From positions 1 to 8,257 of the forward strand of contig CANLAC010000050.1 of the NCBI GenBank assembly GCA_947488645.1: 8,257 nucleotides of DNA, in the 5' to 3' direction. Origin of the DNA: Actinomycetota bacterium (GTDB lineage: Bacteria > Actinomycetota > Actinomycetes > Nanopelagicales > Nanopelagicaceae). Shown here in pieces: positions 1-7,135 of the stretch. The notes below the pieces were generated by a model. That model was not told the DNA's origin, searched no databases, and worked only from the letters and a program-made list of their open reading frames with translations. Position 1 is the stretch's first letter. Each line of letters starts with the position of its first letter. Position numbers and translations under genes: made by a program.

Positions 1-273
1 CTTGCTCGCACCATCGATGCAGCTAAGAAAGCCGGCATGTTTGTGGTTGGTCTAGATGGAGAATCAGATGACATCATCAGCAACATGAAGGTAGCAACAG
101 AGCCTTTGATGATTATTGTTGGCTCTGAAGGCAAGGGACTTGCACGATTGACTAAGGAAAAGTGCGATCTTGTAGTTTCGATTCCGATTAGCGCGACCAC
201 TGAATCTCTTAATGCAAGCGTTGCAACTTCAATTGCACTCTTCCACGTGGATCAGCAGCGCCGCGCAAAGTAG
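1..273 (+). CDS. rlmB: 23S rRNA 2'-O-ribose methyltransferase, SpoU/TrmH family (RlmB-like), C-terminal part only
   Basis: This is the last 90 residues of a gene that begins upstream of the window; the frame is open from base 1 and stops at TAG 271-273. The SPOUT methyltransferase signature is clear. The SAM-binding knot motif IIVGSEGKGLARL lies at about residues 38-50 of the fragment, and motif 3, IPISATTESLNASVA, at about 61-75, with the conserved Asn of SLNAS. SpoU enzymes transfer a methyl group from SAM to a ribose 2'-OH in rRNA or tRNA. RlmB acts on G2251 in the peptidyl-transferase loop of 23S rRNA, and the IPxxxxxESLNASVA form fits RlmB best. The N-terminal RNA-binding domain that would separate RlmB from other TrmH-like enzymes is outside the window, so exact target specificity is inferred. 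An SGNH hydrolase gene follows after ten bases, suggesting co-transcription. Confidence 0.85.
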   Translation, partial: LARTIDAAKKAGMFVVGLDGESDDIISNMKVATEPLMIIVGSEGKGLARLTKEKCDLVVSIPISATTESLNASVATSIALFHVDQQRRAK

Positions 274-283
274 GCAAAAAACT

Positions 284-1072
284 GTGAAATACAATCGTTT
301 TATTGCTATTGGTGATTCCTTCACTGAAGGCATGTGTGATGAGAAAAAGTACGGCCAGTACCGTGGCTGGGCAGATCGCGTTGCCGATGTTATGGCTGAA
401 AATCAAGAAGGTTTTCAGTATGCCAACCTTTCAATCCGTGGCAAGTTGTTAAAACAGGTAATTGATGAGCAGATCGAGCCAGCTATTGCGCAAGTAATTG
501 ATAAGACAACTTTGGTTTCATTTCATGCTGGTGCAAATGATGTTATTCGCCCCAAATATAACCCCAACCTCACATTACCTATGTATGCCGAAGCGGTGCG
601 CAAAGTTGCAGCCTCTGGTGCAACGGTTATGTTGTTCACAGTTCTAGAAGACAGCGGCAGTACGGGACGTTTGGCAGAATCGTGGCAAGCTCGTTTTAAA
701 GATTTTAATGAAAATGTCCGCGCCATGGCAGATGAAGTTGGCGCAATTTTGTGTGATGCAAATGGTGAGGCAGCTTTTAAAGATCCACGGTTCTTAGCAT
801 TTGATCGATTACATTTAAATCCAATGGGTCATGATCGCGTTGCGCAAGCAGTACTTGAAACAATCGAACTTCCGTTTGATCCATCATGGCGTCGTCCATT
901 AGCTCCACAAGAGCCAACTTCACAATTTGTTAAGTCCGCAATTACTATTACTTGGTTTGTAACTTTTGCACTGCCATGGATGTGGCGACGTGCTCGTGGC
1001 AAATCATCTGGTGATGGACGCACCTGTAAGTATCCAATTGCAATCAATTGGCCGTTGCATCATCTTGATTAA
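284..1072 (+). CDS. SGNH/GDSL-family hydrolase (putative esterase/lipase), 262 aa
   Basis: This is a predicted serine esterase of the SGNH superfamily; the substrate is unknown. Block I is GDSFTEG with nucleophile Ser12, block II has Gly53 in NLSIRGKLL, block III is GAND with Asn85, and block V is FDRLHLN with Asp174 and His177. The four catalytic positions are therefore intact. There is no signal peptide, so it is probably cytoplasmic. The C-terminus (about residues 220-247) has a hydrophobic Trp-rich stretch and then RRARGKSSGDGRT. I recall similar RRLRGxSSGDG tails on actinobacterial homologues, so I read it as a conserved tail rather than a certain membrane anchor. GTG 284 is chosen because it puts GDSFTEG at residue 10; the ATG at 212 would lie inside rlmB. 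The upstream AAAGTAGG (267-274) is at best a weak ribosome site. The stop overlaps the convergent lacZ stop. Confidence 0.88.
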   Translation: MKYNRFIAIGDSFTEGMCDEKKYGQYRGWADRVADVMAENQEGFQYANLSIRGKLLKQVIDEQIEPAIAQVIDKTTLVSFHAGANDVIRPKYNPNLTLPMYAEAVRKVAASGATVMLFTVLEDSGSTGRLAESWQARFKDFNENVRAMADEVGAILCDANGEAAFKDPRFLAFDRLHLNPMGHDRVAQAVLETIELPFDPSWRRPLAPQEPTSQFVKSAITITWFVTFALPWMWRRARGKSSGDGRTCKYPIAINWPLHHLD

Positions 1073-4071
1073 ATCTGAGTAACGGTCCACTCCCAAGTGT
1101 GAACACCAGTTTTGATGATGTATTTATCTAAAGTATCTGGACCACAAGAAGCAGTACCAACACCGCGGTGAGCAGCATCAATATGCACAACTGTGTTTCC
1201 ACACGCCTTCACTTCAACATCGTGGGTGGCATCAGCTAATTCGCCATCCCTGTTAGGCGTTACAGAGACCTGAGCAGGCTTTGACATTGCAAAACGCAGA
1301 CCATTTCCAGCTGAGTTTGTAACCTCAAACCAGCGAACCGCAGCATGTCCACCATTTTCTTGTGGTCGAACATATGGAATGTATTGAGCAGCAACTGTTG
1401 AGATGTAGCGAGCAATGCGACCAATTTTGCGGTCAGGGTATGACTCGTGTGAACCAGTACCGAAGTAGACAAGATCACTTAACGAACCATCTAGCTCAAA
1501 CAATGTTCCAACACGTGCAAGGTCATCAAAAGCCTTTGGAATCGTGACAGATTCCTTAACACTAAAGCCACCAACAACTGGTGTGATTAGCTGAGTGTGC
1601 TTGAAAGAAACACCAGTACTTGTCTCCCAGGTGTTACTTACCTTGATTGAAGTTGGAGTTTGTCTGACAACACAATCGGTACGTGAAATTTCACGGACGC
1701 CATAACGTTCCCATTTAGCTGCGATATGTCCGATGCGATCATTATCTGTTGGTGCGCGCCATAATGAAACAGATGGTGCAACAATTCCGTATGGCAGAAC
1801 AATCTGTCCGTGCTCATCAACAACATCGCCAATTTCTTTTGCCTTCTTTGCTGGTGCTAGCGCTGTTGATGGCAGTGCAATCTGACTCCACGCTATTTCT
1901 GTCATAGGCAAGGCCCAAGGCGTAGTTGCTATGCAAACTAGCGAGAAGGTAATGAAACGTTCTCCGCGGGTTGTGCCCTTTGCAAACTTCTTTGATGACA
2001 CTTTAAAGTTAACTGACTTGCGAGGTGCAACCTTTGGAAGCTTTACAACGCCGCCATCTTGGATCACACCATCACAGGTGATTGACCATTGAAGTTGGTA
2101 CTCACTCAAGTCTTTAAAGAAGTTCTTGTTGAAGATCTTGAATTGCCCAGTTGCTGGCTTAACGCCAGTGATAACAGCAGGTGCTGCAAGAGCCTTAAAT
2201 TCATGCATTGCAGGCTTAGCTGTGCGGTCTGGGAAGACCATTCCGTCGCAGCAGAAGTTGCCATCATGCTTGGTTTCGCCGTAATCCCCGCCGTATGCGT
2301 TGCGCTTTGAACCATCTGGCATTGTCTGGACGGGACCGTGATCCCACATCTCCCAGATAAATCCACCTTGCAAGCCACGTGTTGATTCAATTACTTCCCA
2401 ATACTCAGCCAACGTTCCGTTGCTGTTACCCATTGCATGGGAGTACTCACACATAATTAGTGGACGATCAGCCTTAGGAGATTTTGCATACTCTTTAATT
2501 GCATTGATTGTTGGATACATTGGAACAATGACATCTGTGAGTGAATGACTGCCCATCCAGTTACCGCGGATTCCACCCTCGTAATGCAAAGGACGTGATG
2601 GATCAAAGCTGCGTGCATATGCAGCTGCTGCTTCATGGTTTGTTCCAGCACCTGATTCATTACCGAGTGACCACATGACAACAGATGGATGATGAATATC
2701 GCGCTGAACCATACGACCGACGCGATCAACAAAAGCTGTTAAGTATCTGGTGTCATTACAAATAGATGAAATAAAAGCATGGGATTCAATATTTGCTTCA
2801 CCAATGACATAAAAACCTAGTTCGTCACACAGATCTAGGAAAGCCGCGTCATTCGGATAGTGCGATGTGCGCACAGCATTAAAGTTCCAACGCTTGAGCT
2901 CAAGTAAATCTTGGCGCATGTCATCGCGGGTTAAGGCGCGGCCTGTGAAGCGATTGAAGTCGTGGCGGTTGATTCCGTAGAAAATAACTGGCTGACCATT
3001 TACTAAGAAGTCTTGACCCTTAATCAGAATTGATCTAAAGCCAATTCGTTGCTGTGATACTTCAATTACTGCGCCGTTGGGATCGATTAATTCGATGTGC
3101 AGGGTGTAAAGGTTAGGAACCTCAGCCGACCAGGGATTTACCTTAGGTATTCGAGTTTCTAGGATTACCTTTCCATGCGGCCAAGGCTCATTTTCCATGA
3201 TTGCTGCCTTGGCATCTGCCGGCAGTTTTCCATCCCAATACTTACCGTGGAAGTAATCATCGCTTCGCTTTTTCAGGTCAGCATCTCGTTCAGTCCATTT
3301 AGGGGAGCTAAAGTTTTTAACTGTTTGCGAAAGATTTGCGGCTTTAGCCTTAGGTAACTCAGTGATCGATGCACGCAGTGTGTAGCCATCCGTTGAAAGA
3401 TCATCAAGTGAGCCAAGGTCAGCTTCAATACTCAAAGTACCCGTTGTGCCATCTTTTTCTAAACCTGCAACAGATTTGAATCGTTCAATAAAAACCTTAT
3501 TAGTTGCAAATAATTTAATTGAACGAGTAATGCCACCATGCCACCACTGATCTTGATCCTCAATAAATGTCGCATCAGACCACTTGACTACATCAATCCG
3601 TAAAACGTTGTTTCCGCTTTGAACAAATTGAGTTACATCAAATTCAGCGGCCAAGCGTGAATCTTTAGAAAGTCCAACTTCTTCACCATTGACATAAACA
3701 ACTGCTACAGATTCATAACCACCAACTTGTAAAACAATTCTCTTTCCACTCCAACTCTTTGGAACATCAAAATCGCGCTCATATACTCCGGTTGGGTTTT
3801 CTGCAGGAACAAATGGAGGATGTTCTTCAAAAGGCATTTGTGTGTTTGTATAAATTGGTTTATCAAAGAAAACATCTGATGGTTCCTGCATAGTCCATAG
3901 ACCTGGAACAGGAATAGATGCCCACCGCTTGCCCAGCTTTTCTGTCGGGCTATGTAACAACTGGAAACGCCATGTGCCATCTAGAGAAATTTGTTCAAAG
4001 TGTTCGATGTTAAGCATTGGCAAACGGTTTACAGAGGTGGTCTCTGGGCTCATCCAGTAGTTGTTAGTCAC
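1069..4071 (-). CDS. lacZ: Beta-galactosidase, glycoside hydrolase family 2 (LacZ type), 1000 aa
   Basis: This is a cytoplasmic retaining beta-galactosidase that cleaves terminal beta-D-galactose, for example from lactose or galactosides. Numbering from the GTG at 4071: the jelly-roll sugar-binding domain begins with YWMSPETTSVNRLP and SLDGTWRF; the TIM barrel carries GINRHDFNRFTG (367-377), acid/base Glu472 in SLGNESGAG and nucleophile Glu542 in MCEYSHAMGNS; the C-terminal Bgal_small_N domain shows LWRAPTDND (770-778), GTGSHESYPDRK and RPQENGG (902-908). Length matches E. coli LacZ (about 1,020 aa) and nothing looks broken. An Asp/Lys-rich stretch at about 255-299 lengthens the second beta-sandwich region. 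There is no signal peptide. GTG 4071 is preferred because family members start just before the YW-NPE motif; ATG 4053 would remove YW, and ATG 4110 adds an atypical 13-residue tail. No Shine-Dalgarno is visible, so translation may be leaderless. Substrate could be another beta-galactoside. Confidence 0.93.
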   Translation of the reverse strand: MTNNYWMSPETTSVNRLPMLNIEHFEQISLDGTWRFQLLHSPTEKLGKRWASIPVPGLWTMQEPSDVFFDKPIYTNTQMPFEEHPPFVPAENPTGVYERDFDVPKSWSGKRIVLQVGGYESVAVVYVNGEEVGLSKDSRLAAEFDVTQFVQSGNNVLRIDVVKWSDATFIEDQDQWWHGGITRSIKLFATNKVFIERFKSVAGLEKDGTTGTLSIEADLGSLDDLSTDGYTLRASITELPKAKAANLSQTVKNFSSPKWTERDADLKKRSDDYFHGKYWDGKLPADAKAAIMENEPWPHGKVILETRIPKVNPWSAEVPNLYTLHIELIDPNGAVIEVSQQRIGFRSILIKGQDFLVNGQPVIFYGINRHDFNRFTGRALTRDDMRQDLLELKRWNFNAVRTSHYPNDAAFLDLCDELGFYVIGEANIESHAFISSICNDTRYLTAFVDRVGRMVQRDIHHPSVVMWSLGNESGAGTNHEAAAAYARSFDPSRPLHYEGGIRGNWMGSHSLTDVIVPMYPTINAIKEYAKSPKADRPLIMCEYSHAMGNSNGTLAEYWEVIESTRGLQGGFIWEMWDHGPVQTMPDGSKRNAYGGDYGETKHDGNFCCDGMVFPDRTAKPAMHEFKALAAPAVITGVKPATGQFKIFNKNFFKDLSEYQLQWSITCDGVIQDGGVVKLPKVAPRKSVNFKVSSKKFAKGTTRGERFITFSLVCIATTPWALPMTEIAWSQIALPSTALAPAKKAKEIGDVVDEHGQIVLPYGIVAPSVSLWRAPTDNDRIGHIAAKWERYGVREISRTDCVVRQTPTSIKVSNTWETSTGVSFKHTQLITPVVGGFSVKESVTIPKAFDDLARVGTLFELDGSLSDLVYFGTGSHESYPDRKIGRIARYISTVAAQYIPYVRPQENGGHAAVRWFEVTNSAGNGLRFAMSKPAQVSVTPNRDGELADATHDVEVKACGNTVVHIDAAHRGVGTASCGPDTLDKYIIKTGVHTWEWTVTQI

Positions 4072-4195
4072 GTGGGGAAGTCTCTCAGGAAATGAGGGAG
4101 AGCACACCATCGCTGAGCGTGCAATGGGGGGCTGGTTTAACCCTTGTCCTTACTCCGATTACCTGTTGTTCACCCATTCGCGAGAGAATTTGACC
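4072..4195. promoter_or_regulatory. Divergent intergenic region between lacZ and ppk
   Basis: This 124-bp stretch must hold the promoters for lacZ (leftward) and ppk (rightward). The ppk half carries the 11-bp-periodic array at 4135-4178, listed separately. The lacZ half contains an imperfect inverted repeat, TCTCTCA-N5-TGAGGGA (4081-4099, six of seven pairs), next to the lacZ start, in a position where a repressor operator could sit. No good -35/-10 pair is obvious in either direction. On the ppk side GAGAAT (4184-4189) is spaced correctly for leaderless transcription from ATG 4196 but lacks the first T of the TANNNT consensus. There is no gene in this stretch. Confidence 0.5.
4135..4178 (+). 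promoter_or_regulatory. Candidate PHO box: four tandem 11-bp direct-repeat units upstream of ppk
   Basis: Four contiguous 11-bp units begin at 4135, 4146, 4157 and 4168. Their first eight bases are GTTTAACC, GTCCTTAC, GATTACCT and GTTCACCC. Against GTTCACCC they score 6, 4, 5 and 8 of 8. Actinobacterial PhoP/RegX3-type response regulators bind 11-nt direct-repeat units resembling GTTCACC, and Streptomyces ppk is reported to be under PhoR-PhoP control. The array ends 17 bases before the ppk ATG, so if transcription starts at or near that ATG it would overlap the -35 region, a normal place for an activator of this family. The sequence and periodicity are seen directly; the regulator is inferred, and the weaker units could be chance. 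Confidence 0.5.
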
Positions 4196-6241
4196 ATGAA
4201 AATCGAGCACCTGACCGACCGAGAGATCAGTTGGCTCTCTTTCGACCAACGGGTCCTTGAATTAGCCGAAGACTCGACAGTTCCACTCCTTGAGAGACTT
4301 CGCTTTTTGGCAATCTCCTCGTCGAATTTAGATGAGTTCTTTATGGTGCGCGTTGCAACTTTGATGAGCAAGATTGAAAATGATGTGACCGCGGCAAATG
4401 TTGCCGGCTATAAACCAAAAGAGCTCTTGGCATTGATCAGCACAAAGGTTAATGAGCTAGTGTCTCGTCAATCAAAAACCTTACATGATGAGATTTTGCC
4501 AGAATTAAAGAAGCATGGAATTGAATTTGTTAAGTGGGAACAACTTGATGAAACAGAAAGCGCATATGTTGCCAAGTTATTCCAGGATCGAATCTTTCCT
4601 GTATTGACTCCCTTGGCTGTTGATCCAACTCATCCATTCCCATATATCTCAGGTTTATCTCTCAACCTTGCTGTGATGGTTAAGAATCCAGCAACCCAAG
4701 AAGAGTTCTTTGCCCGTGTGAAAGTTCCAGAAATTTTGCCTCGTTTTATTGCAACAGCAAAATTTGGGTCTACGCGCTTCTTACCACTGGAAGACCTGAT
4801 TGCAATTCACCTACAAGAGTTATTTCCAGGAATGGCGATTGAAGATCACTACACCTTCCGTGTGACTAGAAATCAAGATATTGAACTAGATGAAGATGAA
4901 GCCGAAGATTTACTCCTTTCACTTGAGCAAGAGTTACTACGTCGCAGATTTGGACCACCTGTACGCCTTGAGATTGAGGCAGGTGTAGATGATGCGCGTG
5001 TATCTAAACTTGGATCAGAACTTGGCATTGGAGTTGAAAACATATTCCATGTCAACGCGCCATTAAATCTGACATCACTTCATAAAATTGCAGACCTTGA
5101 TTTTTCAGAGTTAAAGTACCCACCCTTTAGATCGCGTACCGCTAAAGCCCTATCAGAGGTGGATTCTGAGGATAGTGATTTGTTTTTTGCTGCGATCCGC
5201 CAAGGAGAGATTCTGCTTCACCACCCCTATGAATCCTTTACTTCATCAGTTGTGCATTTCCTAGAAAATGCGGCAAAAGATCCACAGGTATTAGCCATCA
5301 AGCAAACTTTGTATCGCACATCAGGTGACTCACCAATTATTGAGGCTTTGATCGAAGCAGCAGAGGCAGGCAAGCAAGTTGTTGCAGTAATCGAAATTAG
5401 AGCTCGATTTGATGAACAAAACAATGTGCGTTGGGCTCGAAAGCTTGAAGCCGCCGGAGTTCACGTTGTGTATGGATTGATGGGATTAAAGACTCATGCA
5501 AAGCTCTCTCTAGTTGTGCGAGATGAGCCACAGGGCATTCGTCGTTACTGTCACATTGGAACGGGTAACTACAATCCAAAAACTGCACGTATGTATGAAG
5601 ATCTTGGAATGCTCAGCGCAGATGTTGAATTAACCGAAGATCTCACTCGTCTGTTTAATCAATTGTCAGGCTTTGGTCCTCAATCAACCTATTCACGTTT
5701 ACTAGTAGCCCCTCGAACATTGCGATCAGGATTAACAGAACGTATTGATCGTGAAATTGACCATGCAAAGAGCGGACGTCCAGCGGGAATTCAATTTAAA
5801 CTTAATTCGATTTTGGATGAAGGCTTTGTTGCAAAACTGTATAAAGCTTCACAAGCCGGCGTAAAGATCGAATTATTAATTCGTGGAATTTGTGCAGTAC
5901 AACCTGGCATCAAGGGTATTTCAGAAAACATAGTAGTTAAATCTGTTTTGGGACGATTCCTTGAGCACTCACGCATCTATCACTTCATTAATGGAGGAGA
6001 TGATGAGTATTGGATTGGTAGCGCAGATTTAATGGGCAGAAATCTTGATCGCCGCGTTGAGAGCCTTGTGATGGTCCAAAGGAAAGAACATCATGTGCGC
6101 TTGCAATCCCTATTAGATCTTGGACTTTCTGAAGAAACTTCCTCGTGGCAACTGAGCGAAACAACTTGGTCTCGCCCGAATAAAAAGGGATTAACAAATA
6201 TTCATGCAGAACTCATTGATCACTATTCAAAGGATCGATAA
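4196..6241 (+). CDS. ppk: Polyphosphate kinase 1 (ATP:polyphosphate phosphotransferase), 681 aa
   Basis: Ppk1 reversibly polymerises the gamma-phosphate of ATP into inorganic polyphosphate through a phosphohistidine intermediate. Length matches the family (E. coli 688 aa). The N domain opens with REISWLSFDQRVLELA and SSNLDEFFMVRVA (Asn44). The first phospholipase-D-like domain has LYRTSGDSPI (Arg374), IRARFDEQNN (Arg404) and GLKTHAKLSLV with His434, the expected autophosphorylated residue. The second has GRFLEHSRIY with His591. These correspond to E. coli Asn45, Arg375, Arg405, His435 and His592, shifted by one, so the active site is complete. ATG 4196 is chosen because MKIEHLTDREISWLSF is the usual Ppk1 start; the frame runs open back to a TTG at 4061, but those 45 residues look non-coding. 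GAGAGAA (4182-4188) is a possible weak ribosome site. The MutT1-like gene follows with no gap, so the two are surely co-transcribed. The upstream repeats suggest phosphate-starvation control. Confidence 0.96.
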   Translation: MKIEHLTDREISWLSFDQRVLELAEDSTVPLLERLRFLAISSSNLDEFFMVRVATLMSKIENDVTAANVAGYKPKELLALISTKVNELVSRQSKTLHDEILPELKKHGIEFVKWEQLDETESAYVAKLFQDRIFPVLTPLAVDPTHPFPYISGLSLNLAVMVKNPATQEEFFARVKVPEILPRFIATAKFGSTRFLPLEDLIAIHLQELFPGMAIEDHYTFRVTRNQDIELDEDEAEDLLLSLEQELLRRRFGPPVRLEIEAGVDDARVSKLGSELGIGVENIFHVNAPLNLTSLHKIADLDFSELKYPPFRSRTAKALSEVDSEDSDLFFAAIRQGEILLHHPYESFTSSVVHFLENAAKDPQVLAIKQTLYRTSGDSPIIEALIEAAEAGKQVVAVIEIRARFDEQNNVRWARKLEAAGVHVVYGLMGLKTHAKLSLVVRDEPQGIRRYCHIGTGNYNPKTARMYEDLGMLSADVELTEDLTRLFNQLSGFGPQSTYSRLLVAPRTLRSGLTERIDREIDHAKSGRPAGIQFKLNSILDEGFVAKLYKASQAGVKIELLIRGICAVQPGIKGISENIVVKSVLGRFLEHSRIYHFINGGDDEYWIGSADLMGRNLDRRVESLVMVQRKEHHVRLQSLLDLGLSEETSSWQLSETTWSRPNKKGLTNIHAELIDHYSKDR

Positions 6242-7135
6242 GTGGACAACCACGTAATTAAGGCGGCAGGAGCAGTTTTGTGGCGCCGCTTAAGTGATGA
6301 ACTAGTTCAAGTCGCTTTAATTCACCGTCCTCGTTATCACGACTGGTCCTTTCCAAAAGGAAAAGTTGAACCAGGTGAACCGGAAATTAGTTGCGCACAC
6401 CGTGAAGTCTTTGAAGAGACTGGATTTGAAAGTATTTTCGGCCCTGAGTTATGTACGGTCGAGTATCTAGTTGGCGCATCAACTAAGTCGGTTAGGTATT
6501 GGTCGGCAGAAGCAATCGGTGAAGCCAAGGGTCCGCTAGATCCAAATGAAGTGGATCAAATAATTTGGGTAACTGTTGCTGATGCTTACGACAAACTTAC
6601 CCGTGAAGGTGACAAGGAGGTTTTAAAAAACTTTGAAAAATTTGGAACTGATACCACTCCACTAGTTCTATTGCGTCACGGAAAAGCAATCGCTCGAGAA
6701 GAATGGGAAGGCGATGATGGTGATCGCCCACTTGCACAGCTAGGTCAAATTCAATCTATGCGAATGTTGGCGAAATATTTTCCATTTGGAATTACTGAGA
6801 TCCACACATCAGATGCAGTTCGTTGCTACGAAACAGTTTCGCCAATGGCCCGTTCATTGAAATTAGATATGATTTACTGGACTGAGCTCAGTGAATATGC
6901 ATTTGAAAAAGATAAGAAAGCTGCGATTAATGTCGTTCAAGACATCATTGAAAGTGAAGCACATGCAATTGTGTGTGGCCACAATCCAGTCATTCCTGCG
7001 ATTGTTGCAAAATATATTGGCAAGAAGAATATTAAGCAGTTAGATCATGGGCTATTGCCAGGTGAGTCATGGATTTTGCACCATCGTGATGGCGAAGTTG
7101 TTGCAATCGACTGGATGAAAGCGCCCGACGCCTAG
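6242..7135 (+). CDS. mutT1: Nudix hydrolase fused to histidine phosphatase domain (MutT1-like), 297 aa
   Basis: This is a two-domain enzyme of the mycobacterial MutT1 type, expected to hydrolyse 8-oxo-(d)GTP and/or dinucleoside polyphosphates. The N-terminal Nudix domain (about 1-130) carries an exact Nudix box at residues 40-62: Gly40, Glu46, and REVFEETGF with the metal-binding glutamates Glu58 and Glu59. The C-terminal domain (about 138-297) is SixA-like, with LLRHGKA (Arg145, His146, Gly147) and a second catalytic-type histidine in CGHNP (His247). Both active sites look intact. Mycobacterial MutT1 has the same architecture, about 317 aa, and also lies directly after ppk (Rv2984-Rv2985). 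The GTG at 6242 touches the ppk TAA (6239-6241); AAAGGA (6229-6234) inside ppk gives a well-spaced ribosome site and fixes this start. Whether nucleotides or a phosphoprotein is the target of the second domain cannot be told. Its stop overlaps the convergent ppx stop. Confidence 0.9.
   Translation: MDNHVIKAAGAVLWRRLSDELVQVALIHRPRYHDWSFPKGKVEPGEPEISCAHREVFEETGFESIFGPELCTVEYLVGASTKSVRYWSAEAIGEAKGPLDPNEVDQIIWVTVADAYDKLTREGDKEVLKNFEKFGTDTTPLVLLRHGKAIAREEWEGDDGDRPLAQLGQIQSMRMLAKYFPFGITEIHTSDAVRCYETVSPMARSLKLDMIYWTELSEYAFEKDKKAAINVVQDIIESEAHAIVCGHNPVIPAIVAKYIGKKNIKQLDHGLLPGESWILHHRDGEVVAIDWMKAPDA

Noticed and set aside
212..283. ATG 212 as start of the SGNH hydrolase
   Set aside because: It would overlap rlmB by about 60 bases and add residues with no family match; GTG 284 places GDSFTEG normally near the N-terminus.
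1088..1110. CACT/AGTG and GTGT/ACAC repeats followed by TTTT near the end of lacZ as a terminator for the SGNH gene
   Set aside because: The stems are three to four base pairs and lie in conserved lacZ coding sequence; too weak to call.
2106..2732. Open frames of 70-95 codons inside lacZ in other frames, rich in Gln, His, Met and Leu
   Set aside because: They are shadows of the lacZ reading frame, with no start signals and no recognisable domain.
4072..4110. ATG 4110 as lacZ start
   Set aside because: It adds 13 residues ahead of the family's usual N-terminus and has no ribosome site.
4134..4142. GGTTTAACC short palindrome as a lacZ operator
   Set aside because: It is nine bases long, could easily be chance, and overlaps the first unit of the 11-bp array, which explains it better.
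4061..4195. Extension of Ppk upstream to 4061
   Set aside because: The extra residues do not look like Ppk1, the stretch holds the repeat array, and it would run into the lacZ start.
5397..5588. Minus-strand open frame inside ppk
   Set aside because: It lies fully within an intact, conserved ppk and shows no family motif.
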